A stretch of 64,000 nucleotides of DNA from Hevea brasiliensis (taxonomy: Eukaryota; Streptophyta; Magnoliopsida; Malpighiales; Euphorbiaceae), in the NCBI RefSeq assembly GCF_030052815.1, contig NC_079495.1:49329043-49393042 (forward strand), read 5' to 3'. Below the pieces are notes generated by a model. It worked only from the letters and a program-made list of their open reading frames with translations. It did no database searches and was not told the origin of the DNA. Shown piece after piece: positions 1-13,017 of the stretch (within the stretch, counting starts at the first letter, position 1; the number at the start of each line of letters is the position of its first letter). Both the position numbers and the translations under genes were made by a program.

Positions 1-3000
1 ATTAATTTACAACTTCAAGGTACAATTTGAATTTACAACTGCTCAAAACCAAAAACAAAATGTACATACAAAGGTCATACATTCTGATACAAAATACAAA
101 ATCTTTGGTATACTCATAATACCAGGTAATCCCTCATTTGGATGTATATGCGGCCTAGTCTGCCACTCTGCTCTCTCTACTGCGACAATAAAAAGCTATC
201 GCTGAGACAATGTCTCAGTGGTGCACAACATTAACCAAATACAATTTAAATCACAATTCATAAATCATGTAAATAGTGGATACTTAAAACCATAGTCAAA
301 TTTAAGACAATAAAGGTCAATAAGAATTTAAATTCCATTTCTCAATATCACAATAATTTTCCATAAGTCAGATCAGGTTTGAATTCAAAAGACAGTATAT
401 GTCAATGAGAGTTTAAATCCATTTCACAATCTCACAATACATATTAATAAATCACACACACAGCTTAATCATGATCCATAGTTCAATTCGTCCCAAAAGC
501 CAATGGCTAATGAGGTATTCAATTCGTCCCAAAAGTCGATGACTAATGAGGAATAACATGGCTAGCTAGCAAAAATATGAGTACTCATCCAATTCGTCCT
601 CAACAGGCACACACCTCAACACTTCAGCCAGAGAAGGAATTCAATTCGTCCCACTAGACAAGCTAATGAGGAATACAATCAATATACATGATAGCTGTGG
701 TTTCAAATCATTTCCAATGCTTTTCAATCAATAAGTATCCATCAATGTCATTCAAATAATTTTTCACAGTTTCAAACCATTCACAATATTTTTCAATCAA
801 TAAGTGTCCATCAAACACATTTCCACAATTTAAAACAATGATATACAAATAGTCAATATTTATTTCCATTGAAAATAATTCAAAAGAAACAGTTGTTGTG
901 CACAAACCTCTGATGACTGTCTCCCTGGTCTGGACTCAGTGTTTCTTTCCCTTTTGTTGAGTCCTTGTTAACTGAGAAACACAATTTGAAGTGTTTCAGT
1001 GCTAAATTAATTTACCTCTAACGATAATGTTCGATAAACAATTCACTGAATACCTTTATTTGCTAAGTCACCTAATATACCGACCCTCGACGTGTTCTAG
1101 GTAATTTAGGTCTTAGTGTCATTAATATGTCATATTCGATAGGGTTTTAGGTTTGGTATGTTTTACCAAAGTCATTTCCTTGTTTAGTGCCATTTAATGC
1201 AAATTGCTGGATTCCGGGACACTGGTTTGACCTAGCCGGACGGTCTAGTTCCCTCTGTTTTCGGGTCTCGGTCGAAACTACAAACTTGTAGATCTATGTC
1301 TTATGGACCGCGGTGCAAAATTTTAGGTCAATCCGAGTTAAGTAGACCAAGTTATGGTCATTACACTATTGCTGGTCAAATGGCATCAATTAGGTCATTT
1401 TTTTGGTCAATTTGGTCAACTTTGGTTCGGCCAGTTTTTGGACCCGAACTTGTGCAAGCTTTTTGACTTGCTTATGGTCATTTCTGGGCTTTGGTGTCTT
1501 CATAAGACTTGTAGGTATGGGTCTTAACTATTCTTGGTTAAAATTTCAGGTCAATTGGACCTGGTTTGAGTGAGTTATGGCCTAAACACTCACTGCTGCC
1601 CAATTGGTCATTTTTCAGGTCCTAATTGCACCTAATCCGAATTGGTCATTTTCTTAGGTCACCTTGCAAGCAGAATTTTGGTATGGTTTCTCAATGAAAG
1701 TTGGCACATTTTGTGCCTAGTTTCACCTCAAATTGGTCTCATACCAATTGAGGTTACACATTTAAGGTTATAGGCTAAAATGTACACTGCCCTCAATATG
1801 CCTTTCACACCCCACTTCAAACACACATTTACCTTTGCAATTGTTTACTTACCTACCAATCTGTTTTGGTACATTACCAAAAGCATTTTCTACATTACAT
1901 CAACATTACTTTGGGCAGATTACCATTACCCTCAACACACCAAGTATAATTCACATTTACAATTTCTAAGTACCATTACATACACACATAACCATTACAA
2001 ATCTTACATACACTTTTCAATACCAATCTACATACATATCATGAATCCTTCTAGGTCAATATTCTGCCCACACTTCCTTCAATACATACAATTACTCAAG
2101 TGTTCCCAAGCTGCCGCAACCCTTCTTCAACATCAAAGTGCCGTCCAACTTACCAATTCCCATCCAAGTGCATAAATCACCATATAAACATGAAATAATT
2201 CACTAGGTTACTAAATCACCATGATCAACATTATTTCTCATCAATTATATGCACAATTATCTCATCAAAAATGTGACTCATGGCTGTTCATAATGAAAAC
2301 AATAATAACTCTTCAAACTCAAAATTTTCCTTCACCAAACCAACACCCATAACATGCACACAAAACTTAACAAAGGAATTCTCAAAAAATGTAAACTTAC
2401 CTTTAATTGTAACTTGCTAAACCTTCACCAAACTTCTCAAAATTGGTATCAATATCTTCCTTGTGATGTGTAGACCATTTTTCATAAAGCTACTTAAGGG
2501 ATTGGAGTTGAAATGGAGAGAGGAAATCAAGCTCAAAACCAAACGGCAATGGAGGGTTTGTTTCTCTTCAATTCGGCATGGATGAGCTAAGTGAGGAAGA
2601 TGAACTTTGAGTGGGAATAATCTGCCCACTTACAAGTATAATTAATCATTTTAATGTTCTTAGTGGTCCACTAGCAAAATTAAATCATATTTTAAGCTAA
2701 CTTCCCACTTATTCCACATTTAACCCATGATTTTAGCTATTTACTTTAGGTACCACCAAATTAATTTTTCATTTCATTTTCTAAGTGTAATATTATTTAT
2801 TTTTAATGGACATTTAGGTCAAAAGACACTTCGGGATGTCAAATGACCATAATGCCCCTGTTCGATTCGTTCGATTTTTCGTTATTCTGGGTTTTATGCT
2901 TTTTCGATTTCTCACTTTTCTTTGTACTAATTATTTAATTTTTCTTTGATCTTTCTAATGATATTTATTCTTCAACAAGGGTCTATTTAAGTCCTAAAAA

Positions 3001-3275
3001 TATTTTCCAGGGTTCCCCGCAGTCCAGGGCTAGTCAACGGTCCACGCCGTGACTTCCCGGTGCGGTCACCCATCGTTAGGTTTCCCGGCTCGTTTAACTT
3101 GGTCACATTTCTTTGCTATCATTTTTCCTTTGTTTTTCTTGTACTTTCTTTTCTTGTATTTCATTATTTTATGTCTCCTCACTCATATCGAAGTACGATT
3201 CTAGGCATCCTAGCTGTCCGGACAACACTAGTCACCGGAGCAGCAGAACGCACTACCGAACTTTGGGGTGTTACA
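1..3275 (-). mobile_element. TE-1: antisense type II LTR, left end outside window
   Basis: Long non-coding LTR read on the minus strand. Its sense start (TGTAACACC) is at 3275, seen on the plus strand as GGTGTTACA. The region 3010-3275 matches the sense 5' part of the type II LTRs at 19705 and 53469, including the conserved block with GCGGTCACCCATCG. The hairpin at 202-218 also places it in type II. No polypurine tract follows 3275. Instead the sequence goes straight into poly-T and the interior of another LTR (TE-2), so this is either a solo LTR or the 5' LTR of an element lying to the left. Short ORFs here do not match any retroelement protein. Confidence 0.85.
202..218 (-). other. Type II LTR hairpin, TE-1
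   Basis: CTGAGACA and TGTCTCAG are perfectly complementary around one central base, so about 7 bp can pair. The hairpin lies next to the conserved GTGGTGCAC. It is one of the covarying set described in the findings. Confidence 0.7.
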
Positions 3276-3937
3276 TTTTTTGCTGGAGAAGAAGATGTCT
3301 TTTTCCCATTTTAAGTTCATTTTTGTCCCCTTTTTATTAGTTTGTCAAATGGTGATTAGGTGGAGGCCTTCTTAATGACATCATGTGATGTCAAAATTCC
3401 AATTTTTCTCATTTTTATTTTCTTTTCTTTTCTACTCATTTTCAATTCAAATTTTAGCAATATTTATTCATATTTTAGATCATAATAATTATTTACTTAA
3501 CTGGACAAGTCGGTCAAAAATCATCTCTAAAGATGAAATGACCAAAATGCCCTCCGTTTGGCTTAACAGACTAAAATTGTCTGTACCGATTGAAAAATTT
3601 TTTCAAGCCTTTTCTTGGCATTCTAATGCCATAGAAACCTCAATGACTCTTCTCTGGAGTCACAAAAATTATTTTATGAATTTTCTCTCGGGTCTAGGGC
3701 TCCTAGTTGCGAAGATCGCAACTTCCCACTAGGTTACCCATCGCTAGGGCACTAGCTCATTTAACTTGATTATATTTTATTTCTAAAATTTTTCCTAAAT
3801 TTTTTTTATTAATATTTGAGTTATTTATGATTCCTCACTCTAGTCTAATTATTTTTTCCAAACATTCTAGCTGTCCAGACCAACATCGGTCACCGGAACA
3901 GTAGAATGTACGGAATTGCTATAGTGAGGGTGTTACA
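3276..3937 (-). mobile_element. TE-2: remnant of left (3') LTR, type I, antisense
   Basis: This segment is nearly identical by eye to 7340-8000, the corresponding end of the right LTR of the same element. It starts in a T-run where TE-1 inserted (target probably TTTTT; the left copy is outside the window). It ends with the sense LTR start TGTAACACC at 3937. It contains the hairpin AGTTGCG...CGCAACT at about 3706-3724 and the conserved GGTTACCCATCGCTAGGG block. No coding content. Confidence 0.85.
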
Positions 3938-3950
3938 ATTCTTCCCCTCT
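3938..3950 (-). other. Polypurine tract of TE-2
   Basis: AGAGGGGAAGAAT on the minus strand, directly abutting the sense start of the 3' LTR. The same tract occurs in sense at 38506-38518 in TE-3. Confidence 0.85.
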
Positions 3951-3954
3951 AACA

Positions 3955-3976
3955 AAAATTTCGTCCTCGAAATTTT
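3955..3976 (-). other. Inverted repeat beside the polypurine tract, TE-2
   Basis: AAAATTTCG and CGAAATTTT flank TCCT, giving nine perfect base pairs. The same repeat occurs at this place in TE-3, TE-5 and TE-8. Here no coding sequence overlaps it. Confidence 0.8.
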
Positions 3977-4275
3977 CCTTGTGTAAATAGTCGAGGAGCT
4001 ACAACTTCCTTATTTCTTCACCTTTCCGTGTCATCCTACTTCACTTTCTCCTTAGTCTCAATCCTATCCTCAAGCAGTTCTGTACTCATCCTTTTTCATC
4101 TTAAATACAGTCTCCTTCTCATCTCCATTCGCTATCTCATTGCCTCTTCACTCTCTTATTCCATACCTTAACCTAAAATAAACGGAAAATACAGATATGC
4201 AATAGTGTCACCTCGACTCTTATGAATGCAATGCATGATATGCAGTCTATCTAGGTCCAGAAACACCTAAACCGA

Positions 4276-4287
4276 GCTCTGATACCA
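4276..4287 (-). other. Primer-binding site (initiator tRNA-Met) of TE-2
   Basis: TGGTATCAGAGC on the minus strand, complementary to the 3' end of plant initiator tRNA-Met. It is five bases from the LTR end at 4293, as expected for the first-strand primer site. Confidence 0.9.
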
Positions 4288-4883
4288 ATAAATGTGACAC
4301 CCCTCACCCGACTACAGTGTAGCCAAGCAAAGTGTGTTACATTCGGCATCGGAGCGCCCTATCTTATCTTACTTTATTCCTTTAATTATTTTTAAGTTAT
4401 TATCTTTTAATATCAATTATTTTTCGACGGAGAAACTAACGGAGTTTCGCCTATTTTATTATTGTTTGACGTGTTTTACTATTTACCTGCTTGAAAATTT
4501 CAATAATATTTTATAATAAAAATCTCATCAATAATTCTCATAATCATCTCATCATTTCATGCATCATCATTTCTGATAGTGTCCATGCATTTCAATTCTT
4601 ATTCATTATCATGGATATTCATTCATGCTCATTTCATATATCAAAAATTTCAAATTTCCATTAATTACATAATTTACAATTTACATAATACACAAATTAA
4701 TTACAATTTCATAATTTATATGTCAACATGATAACTAATTATAAATACATAAAATAACTTTTGTGAGCCCTATCTACATGCATTGCTGAGGAGGTGACAA
4801 CTTGAACACTTCTGACACTTCTGCAGATCTGGACTCCAAAAATCTCAATCAAAGTACCTGCGCGAGGAAACAAATCCATCGCT

Positions 4884-4901
4884 CTAAGCATTGCTGCTTA
4901 G
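4884..4901 (-). other. Type I LTR hairpin, TE-2
   Basis: CTAAGCA (4884-4890) and TGCTTAG (4895-4901) pair perfectly over seven bases with loop TTGC. GTGGTGC follows on the plus strand. Confidence 0.75.
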
Positions 4902-5410
4902 TGGTGCAATAATATAATAAGAAAATAATATATATAAATAAAGAAAAAAATAGGGCATAATTTAAGTATTCAGGAATCAATTTGATTTACTATGATGTTT
5001 CTAGTATTATCTATCTTATATGCTAATTTGTTCCTCTTTGAAAGTACTGAGTTTATACAGTAATAATATTCGATATACAGATTAATTCTAGGAGTATTGT
5101 ATTTTCGGTTCCTACAATTCTAAAAATTTCATTTGTACTACTTGATACAGTTATGTTTTCATTACTAATCTTTTTTTTTTTTTTCTCATTTCATTCAATA
5201 CTTTCTAAAATTTTTAATTACTAATGTTCTTAAATAATTTTAGCAATTTACATTGCCCAGGTAACCTATGACAAGCTGACTAAACTGGATAACGGGTCAT
5301 TAGCACTTGACACCGCGGTGCCTCGGGCCATCATACCATGGGACGTAGAACGTCAACCACGTATGCAGTCAGTATGGCTAAAAAGCCATGATAACACATA
5401 ATCGGACATT

Positions 5411-5495
5411 AAGCCATGAGTGCGGGCATAAAAGCCATGAATACGGGCATAAAGCCATGAGTACGGGCATAAAGCCATGAATATAGGCATAAAGC
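5411..5495. repeat. Tandem repeat, about 20-bp unit, four copies
   Basis: AAGCCATGA followed by a variable pair of bases and a CGGGCATA-like half, repeated four times and ending in AAGCC. Other type I LTRs have only scattered single AAGCCATGA or GAATGGCAT motifs here (for example about 11920, 21570, 48470), so the array expanded locally in TE-2. Confidence 0.75.
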
Positions 5496-8000
5496 CTTTC
5501 ACAGTACTGCTAAAACAATACCCTATTGGCATGCCAATCTATCCAATCTGGCACACGTGTCTAGGCAATACAAGAGCACATAATATCATTAAATATTAAT
5601 ACATTGTGTTTTATGATTTCATTATTTTATGACAAATTCCATAATTTATACATTCATCATAATATTCATACTAATTTCAATTCACATTCATTTGGTTTCA
5701 CGTACCATTTACATTCATCATCTTTCCTTTCTCTCTTGATGGGAACCTAAATCGCAAACGACACTTTTAACTCATTTATACATTCAACAATTTATTCATG
5801 TCAAATACATTTCATACTTCAAGTTGTATTGCTAATATATTATAAACTCCATTGGTGTGGGAGTATAAATCTTAATTACCTATTCCAAGTAATACATGAA
5901 CATTTCATGGATTTCAAATTTCATGCCTTAATTTCCTCTACCAATTTAGTTCTTACACTTTGTGTCTTTGTATTACTATTCACATTACTATTCACCTTAC
6001 TAGTCAACCAAAATATTGACTTTTTTATACTTAATGGATATGTTAATTCTAATTACACCAAGATCCCACATTTTGAGTTTTACATTTGCTAGTATTAAAT
6101 GCCAACTGCAATTTAAAGTCCCCTAGATGCATTTCTAAATTTTCAGTTTTGATTACCTCAGTTTACTGTTCCATTGGACAATTTTACAGTGGAAACTGGG
6201 CTAACTTTTCTCCATCAAAGTTGTTCCTTATTGTGTCTTCTTTAATTTCCTTTTTGAATCACTCCATTTGGAGTTTTGTAGCTCAAGTTATGGTCATTTT
6301 ACCATAACTGGCCGAAGTGACCTGTACCCAGAATTTCTGGGCAATTTGGTTCTGCCAGATTTGGTGACCTACGTTTGGTTGGCAATTTGACTAGGTTATG
6401 GTCAGAATTTGGATTTGTATTCTTCATGAAAGTTGTAGGGCTATGTCTCACCTTTCTGATGGTAAAAGTTTAGATCAATTGTACTTTTCTACACTGAGTT
6501 ATGACTATTTGAACAAACACTATTCATTTAGTCATTTTCCAGGGACAGCATATTAGTCACCCAGATTTAGTCAATTTTTAGGGCATCCTAAGTTTGGTTT
6601 CTGGATAGGGTTCCCTCATCAATGTTATGCCATTATGTGTCTAATTTCATGTCAAATTGACCTTGCACCAATTAAACCTACACAACCCATGTTATAGCTG
6701 CCCAAACATGCTAGACTCACATCCAGACCTGCAGGGTACATTGGGCAGCATGCCTAACCTCAAATCCAAAGCCACAATTCACTTCAATTCCTCATCAAAC
6801 ATAGCCAAATGGCCACTAATTGACCATTAGGACTTCCACTCATCAACACATGAACAAAACCCTAAGTTTCTTTAAACCCTAACTTCCATACTCAACTTCC
6901 ATTCAACCCATACTCCATCAACCTATCCATCACATATATACATATCTCAAACCATTTCTAGGAAAGTTTAATATCAATTAAACTCATCATACCCTCATAC
7001 ATCAAAGCTGCCAAAAATTTAAGTTCCCATATACTTGATATTTTCTTCAATTTCATGTCATACTAACTTGATTTAGCATGCTTATAACACTTAAAGGAAA
7101 GAAGTAGGATGATTATAGCACTAACCTTGTGTGAGCAGAATTTTCTCTTGGTTAATCCTCAAATTTCCTTCACTTTCTTCCCACTTTCCTTGGGTTTAAG
7201 GGCTGTCTATGGAGGTTTATCAAGGCTGCCAACAATTCTGGTGAAGGAAGGTAGGTGTTTGGAAGCTTGGTGATGGTGCTTTAATGGTGGAAAGAAGGAA
7301 AAATAAAGAAAATGGAAAGGAAGTATTGGGACGGCAGAATTTTTTTGCTGGAGAAGAAGATGGCTTTTTCCCATTTTAAGTTCATTTTTATCCCTTTTTA
7401 TTAGTTTGTCAAATGGTGATTGGGTGGAGGCCTTCTTAATGACATCATGTGATGTCAAAATTCTAATTTTTTTCATTTTTCTTTTCTTTTCTTTTCTGCT
7501 CATTTTCAATTCAAGTTTTAGCAATATTTATTCATATTTTAGATCATAATAATTATTTACTTAACTGGAAAAATCGGTCAAAAATCATCTCTAAAGACGA
7601 AATGACCAAAATGCCCTCTGTTTGGCTTAACAGACTAAAATTGTCTATACCAATTGAAAAATTTTTCTAAGCCTTTTCTTGGCATTCTAATGCCATAGAA
7701 ACCTCAATGACTCTTATCTGGAGTCAAAAAAATTATTTTATGAATTTTTTCTCGGGTCTAGGGCTCCTAGTTGCGAAGACCGCAACTTCCAATTTGGTTA
7801 CCTATCGCTAGGGCACCGGCTCATTTAAGTTGGTTGTATTTTATTTCTAAATTTTTTCTTAAATTTTTCTTATTAATATTTGAGTTATTTATGATTCCTC
7901 ACTCTAGTCTAATTATTTTTCCAGACGTTCTAGCTGTCCAGATCGACACCGGTCACCGAAACAGTAGAATGTACAGAATTGCTACAGTGAGGGTGTTACA

Positions 8001-9953
8001 ATTGGTGGAGGGCCTACCATGAATAGATTAGACATAGAGATACAACTCTTATGAAAACACCAAAACCCAGAAATGACCATAAGTAAGTCAAAAGGCTTGC
8101 ACAAGTTTGGGTACCAAAACTGTCAGAACTAAAAGTGACCTAAAATTGACTAAATTTTTGCACTAAAGGTGCAATCTGTCCAGCTTTAGTAAATTGACCA
8201 TATCTTGGTCTATACAACTCAGAATGACCTGAAATTTTGCCCCAAGTGCAATAAGACATAGAGCTACAATTTTTCTTCTTTGACCAGAAGCTAGAAACCA
8301 AGAGAAATAGGACTTTAAGCTAGATCAATCTAGCACACAAAAATTGAGAACTTGACATTTACATACAATGAGGCTTGAAATAATTTGGCAATGAATGCCA
8401 ACTTGTAAAAATGGTAAATTGTACTATATTGGTAGCATATTGAAATGAAAAATGAGACATATTAGTAACATTAAAATTTATTCACTTAGAGTGCATCAAA
8501 GGTCAACATTATAGGTTGACTAATGAAATGAATTGAAGGGAATAGTACTAAGAAAATTTAGATATTGGATTTTATTGTTAGAAACAATTTAACTGAGTAC
8601 TGAAACACTTTAAATTGTGTGTTTCAGTTCAAAAGGATATTGAAAAGCATAAAGAACATTGAGTCAAGGCCTAGAGGCGACTCAAACCAGGTCTGTGCAC
8701 AATACTTTTTATATTCACTGCTTTTACTAGAAACATTATTTGGAAAAATGAGTTATGAATAATATTTGATTGTTTTGGCTTTGGGAATTTTATTTGGAAA
8801 TTATTGTGTTGCCTATTTTGCAAATATAAATTTTTAGATAAATTATGTTTAGTGGTATCGGAGCAAAGTAGGGACGGTGATACGTAAAGCCTACGATTTC
8901 TAGGAACTCTCACGCGTGAACCCAAGAGCTTGCAGGGATGGCGATACGTAACGCCTGCAAGTGCTCTGATAGGTACACTATATTCCTCCCTCTTTGACTT
9001 GTCAGTCTGAGGTGAGTATGAATGTTCATTAGCTAGCTAGCCACCTCCCTCATCGATTTCGATTAGTGGGTGAGTATGCCTTGTCATGGTGTACAACACG
9101 GCATGTTCAAAAAAGTTTGTGTCTGACCTAGGTTGTGTTATTGATTAGCAACATTGTGTTATTCAATTATTTGATCAAATTTGTGTTATTTAAGCTTTGA
9201 AAATTGTGAAGTATTTGTATTGTAAATTGTCAATAAATGTTTTATATATTGCATTTTAAATTGTTATTGTGCACCACTGAGTAAATTTTACTCAGCGATA
9301 GCTTTTTCATTGCTATCGTAGGTAGACAGACAGATAAAGCAGCAGAGTAGGCTGCTTGTGCTATGCTTTTGGGATTTTACTGGGTATATTGAGTATACTA
9401 CTTCCTTGTAATTATTATTGTAATGTATGTGCACTGTATGTATATATTGTACTTGGTCTTAAGCAGTTGTAAACTAAAGTTATAAATTATTTTGGCCTGT
9501 AAAAATGTTGTACTATAATTTTCTTATCTCAGCTTTGAAATACTTAGTCGTTTTGCATTCTATTTTTGAAACTACTGAAAGTGATGTTGAATTGAGTTTG
9601 ACTTATGTTTGAGAAAATTGATTTGTGTTGAGCCATATTGGAGTTTGAGACTGAAACAAATATATTGGAAGTGTTTTCTACAGGTTTTTGAAGAACTATT
9701 TTGCTCTAAATACAGACGGCACTCTGCTGAAATTCTTATAAAATTTGTGGCTATTTCAGACCTAATATGTGATTTAACTTCGATAAAATTTTTTTTAACA
9801 CATGTCAAAAGTGCTCACCACTGTAAAAAGAAATAAGAAAAGGTTTAAAATCCCTTGTAGTGTATTTAATGGGTTATCAGTAGACGAAGTTTGGTAATTC
9901 ATTAGGTATACTACGGGATCATGTTACATCTTACGGAGGCGTAGGGTGTGACA
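8001..9953 (+). mobile_element. TE-3: 3' part of 5' LTR, type II
   Basis: From about 8020 this matches the interior of the sense type II LTR at 24590 onward, and 8981-9953 matches 40280-41245, the 3' LTR of the same element. It ends GGGTGTGACA immediately before a primer-binding site. The first part of the LTR lies left of TE-2, outside the window. It contains the hairpin at 9277-9295 and a copy of the GATACGTAA repeat (8926-8977). The 3' LTR lacks roughly 8060-9005 of this LTR, an internal deletion. Confidence 0.85.
9277..9295 (+). other. Type II LTR hairpin, TE-3 5' LTR
   Basis: CTGAGTAAA and TTTACTCAG form a perfect inverted repeat (innermost pairs unlikely to close). GTGCACCA precedes it and GCGATAGC follows, the latter pairing with a further GCTATCG downstream. 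Confidence 0.75.
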
Positions 9954-10033
9954 TGTTTATTGGTATCAGAGCAAATGTTTTAAAGTAAATTTTGAACTGC
10001 GAATTTAAAATCTTTTTGTCGGTAAATACAACT
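9954..10033 (+). mobile_element. TE-3: leader, first segment, interrupted by TE-4
   Basis: Untranslated leader after the primer-binding site, matching 57432-57510 of TE-14 almost base for base. It breaks off after CAACT (10029-10033). The leader continues at 17992 with a second CAACT then GCTCAAATG, proving that everything between is a later insertion. Confidence 0.9.
9961..9972 (+). other. Primer-binding site (initiator tRNA-Met) of TE-3
   Basis: TGGTATCAGAGC, seven bases after the LTR end at 9953. Same sequence and setting as at 46723 and 57439. Confidence 0.9.
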
Positions 10034-10914
10034 TGTAACATCCTCATTTTAGCTAGTCCGTACAATCTACTGTTCCGGTGACCAGTGTTGGTCCGGACAG
10101 CTAGAACGTTCGGAAAAATATTTAAACTAAAGTGAGGAACCAAAAATTAACTCAAATAATTAATAAAAAAATTAATTAAAAAAAAATTTAGGAAAAATTA
10201 TAAAATAATTCTTGGGACCCCAGAGAAGGGTCATTGAGGTTCTTATGGCATTAGAATGCCAAGAAAATACTTAGAAAAATTTTTCAATCGGTAAAGACAA
10301 TTTTGGCTCGTTAAGCCAAACGGAGGGTATTTTGGTCATTTCGTCTTCAGAGATGATTTTTGGGCCAACTTGTCCAGTTAAATAAATAATTTATATAACA
10401 TAAAAAAATGATTAAATGTTGTTAAAAATTTAATTGAAATTAATTGGACAAGAAAAGGATGGAAAAATGAAAGAAATTGAAATTGTGACATCATAAGGAT
10501 GTCATTAAAAGTCTCCAACCCAATCAAGTGTTGACACATGTCACCAAGGTATATAAAAGAGACTAAATGGGCAGAAAATGAAGAAGAAAAATCAGACCTC
10601 CTCTCTCTTCTTCTCCTTAACGTAAAAACCTCTCCCATCATAGCCCTCCATAGCCAAGCTTTACCCAAGCTTGATTTCTTGGGTTTTCATCCATTAAAAT
10701 CTAAATTTCCCAACACAAAAAAATTGTTCTATCATCTTGGTGATCCTTTTGGGAGAAAAAAGAAAAGGAAAGGAAGAACTTTAGCAAATTGGAAAGCTCA
10801 CTCCTTTAAGGTTAGTGACCTAACCATGAAATTTTCTTTAAATTCATGTTAAGAATTTTGAATATGTGTAAATTGCAAAGAAAAAAAATTGTTGAATGCC
10901 ATTTAGATGGAAAC
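10034..10914 (+). mobile_element. TE-4: 5' part of solo LTR, type I, sense
   Basis: Starts TGTAACATCC after the CAACT target copy. It matches the reverse complement of TE-7 from 23725 back to about 22785, including the CTGTTCCGGTGACC block, the AATGCCAAGAAAA region and a candidate TATA box (10550-10557). It is cut at 10914 by TE-5. The LTR resumes at about 16331; roughly 0.5 kb of LTR between the two parts (compared with TE-7) is missing. Confidence 0.85.
10550..10557 (+). promoter_or_regulatory. Candidate TATA box in TE-4 LTR
   Basis: TATATAAA lies about 0.5 kb from the LTR start and just before a region rich in CT runs and AAACCTCTCC-type leader sequence. It is well placed for a U3 promoter reading in sense. 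Functional use cannot be shown from sequence. Confidence 0.5.
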
Positions 10915-11557
10915 TGTGACACCCCTTACCCATCTACAGTATATCCGAGTAAGATATGTCACACGGTGTTCCAGAACCCTCTATTTTATCTTAATCATTT
11001 TTATTCTTCCTTAATTAATTTTTATCATAGTTTTGAATATAACTTGTGAAATATAATTCATTTAAGCCATTTATTGAAATTATAATTTATTTGAGGTTCC
11101 GAAAATTTTATAGAAAATCCTAGTAGTACCGGCTAAAAATGGAGAAAACAGTTCTTCAGAACCTGTTAAAAACACTTCCAATAATCATTTCCAACAATCC
11201 CAACTTCATTTCATCAACAAAATCTCAATATGTTTTTCAACAACATTTCCATTTCTCAATCATTCATCTCATATGATAATCATGTAAAAGTCATAAATAA
11301 ATATTCACTTTTTCATTCACAAACACAATATCTACTATTTACATTAATACCAAAATACATTACATAAGTTTCAATTACATATGAGAAAATAAAAGTTATT
11401 ACAAAATATCCAAATAAAACCTAGTGTCCTACCAATGCACTGATGACGGTGAGGTGACACAGACACTATGCAGAGCTGCAGGAGGTCTCACCCAGTCTGT
11501 GGTCTACTGGGCTCTCGGTCAGTATCTCCAGAACCTACGCGTGGAAAAAGCAACGCG

Positions 11558-11575
11558 CTAAGCAATAATGCTTAG
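11558..11575 (-). other. Type I LTR hairpin, TE-5
   Basis: CTAAGCA and TGCTTAG, seven perfect pairs with loop ATAA, followed by GTGGTG. Confidence 0.75.
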
Positions 11576-13015
11576 TGGTGTCAATAATAAAATACAAAGA
11601 AATAACAAAAAAATAAATATGCAGTGAATGTATCGATGTCTTATTGCAAATAAATTTTCAATGAGTATTTGTAGTCTTATTTATTTTGTACTTGTTATAT
11701 TCATTATTTCATTAAATTTGTCCACTTTTATGTTTGGTTGCCCAAGTAACCTATACTGGACGACTGGACTGGATAAACGGGTAAACTGGCACTGGGTATC
11801 AAGTACCTCGGGCTGTCACACCATCGGTCACATATGTATCTCCCGGTGTGTAACAGAATAGCTAATAAGCTGTAAATAACATTAGGCACAAGGCCAAGTC
11901 TCAACACAATGTCAGAATGACTAAAAGCCATGAAATCATAGAATGGCATAATGCCATGTGCAGTACTGCTAACTGAACCCTATTGGCATGCCAAACTATC
12001 CAAACCAATCTTGTTAGGTATACTAGGGCATTTGATACTTTTGAATTTTGTAATTTTTGAATTTCAAGATTTGGTGTTACTATTCACTTCATTAGTCAAC
12101 AAAAATGTTGACTTTTGCATAGAAAATAGGTATATTGGTTTTAACACTCCCAACATACCACATTGTGCATTCAAAACTTGTTGGCATTAATCACCAATAC
12201 CATTTCTAAGCTTAAAACTAATGGAGCAGAATTTTCAGTTTTTATACCCTAACTTTACTGTTCCATTAGTTACTGTTGCAGTGGGAATTTGAGAAAATGA
12301 TAAACATGAAAGTTGTTCCTTATTTTGTCTAGTTGAATTTCGTTTTTTGAATCACTCCATTTGGAGTTTTGTAGCTCAAGTTATGGTCTAAAAACCACAA
12401 CTGGCCAGATTGAAAAATTTCAGAACTGACCATATCTACAGTGCAGTGAACAGTGACTGCAACTGCCTTGTTGGATAGGTTATGGTCATAATTTGGGGTA
12501 GGTTTCTTCATGAAAGTTGTTGGTATATATCTTAACTTATTTATGTAAAAATTTCAGGTCAATTGGGCCATTCTACAATGAGTTATGGCTAAATGAACAA
12601 TCACTGTTCATTTGGTCATTCTGCAGAATCTGGTGGCAGGACATCCGGATTGGGGAAAGTTTTTGGTCCACTTTCTTTGGTCTTTTGGGCATGGTTTCTT
12701 CACCAAAATTGTGCCATTATGTGTCTAGTTTCATGTCCAATTGGCCAAACACCAATTGAACCTACACAGCCTAAGTTATGGCTGTCCAAACAGGCTGGAC
12801 TCATAGCTACCCTGCTAGTTTCTCTAGGCAGCATACCAAATCAGTTTATAATGCTATAATTCACTCTAAGTTATAGTCAACTTACCTCAAATGGTCACTA
12901 ATTGACCATTTAAAATGTTCATTCACCATTACATAAGCAAAGTCCAAGTTTCTCTCCAAAACCCTAATTCCCCATATCAATTCACACCACACACCTTAGT
13001 TAAACACACTAATTC

Positions 13016-13017
<2 letters not shown>

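Larger units (their letters stand above)
3938..4292 (-). mobile_element. TE-2: 355-bp internal region without coding sequence
   Basis: This is the whole internal region between the two TE-2 LTRs. Reading the minus strand it has a primer-binding site (4276-4287), about 300 bp of purine-rich sequence with no recognisable gag or pol and no long ORF, a perfect inverted repeat (3955-3976) and a polypurine tract (3938-3950). The two priming signals are intact and everything between them is non-coding, so TE-2 can only have moved using proteins from another element. It resembles a TRIM-type interior with LTRs more like those of LARDs. Confidence 0.85.
4293..8000 (-). mobile_element. TE-2: right (5') LTR, type I, 3.7 kb
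   Basis: Complete antisense LTR starting TGTGACACCCC and ending GGTGTTACA. It carries the type I hairpin (4884-4901), a short tandem array (5411-5495), the mid-LTR repeats built on GAAAGTTGT and CAAGTTATGG motifs, and the AGTTGCG/CGCAACT hairpin near 7770. The end shared with 3276-3937 is almost identical, so TE-2 moved fairly recently. After 8000 the sequence resumes in the interior of a sense type II LTR, the 5' LTR of TE-3. Confidence 0.9.

Noticed and set aside
1780..2175. 131-codon ORF in TE-1
   Set aside because: Lies antisense to the LTR reading direction, has biased low-complexity composition and no recognisable domain; equivalent frames are not open in other type II LTRs.
5411..5495. 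Possible CRISPR-like array
   Set aside because: Units are contiguous with no spacers, and the context is a plant LTR; it is a simple tandem repeat.
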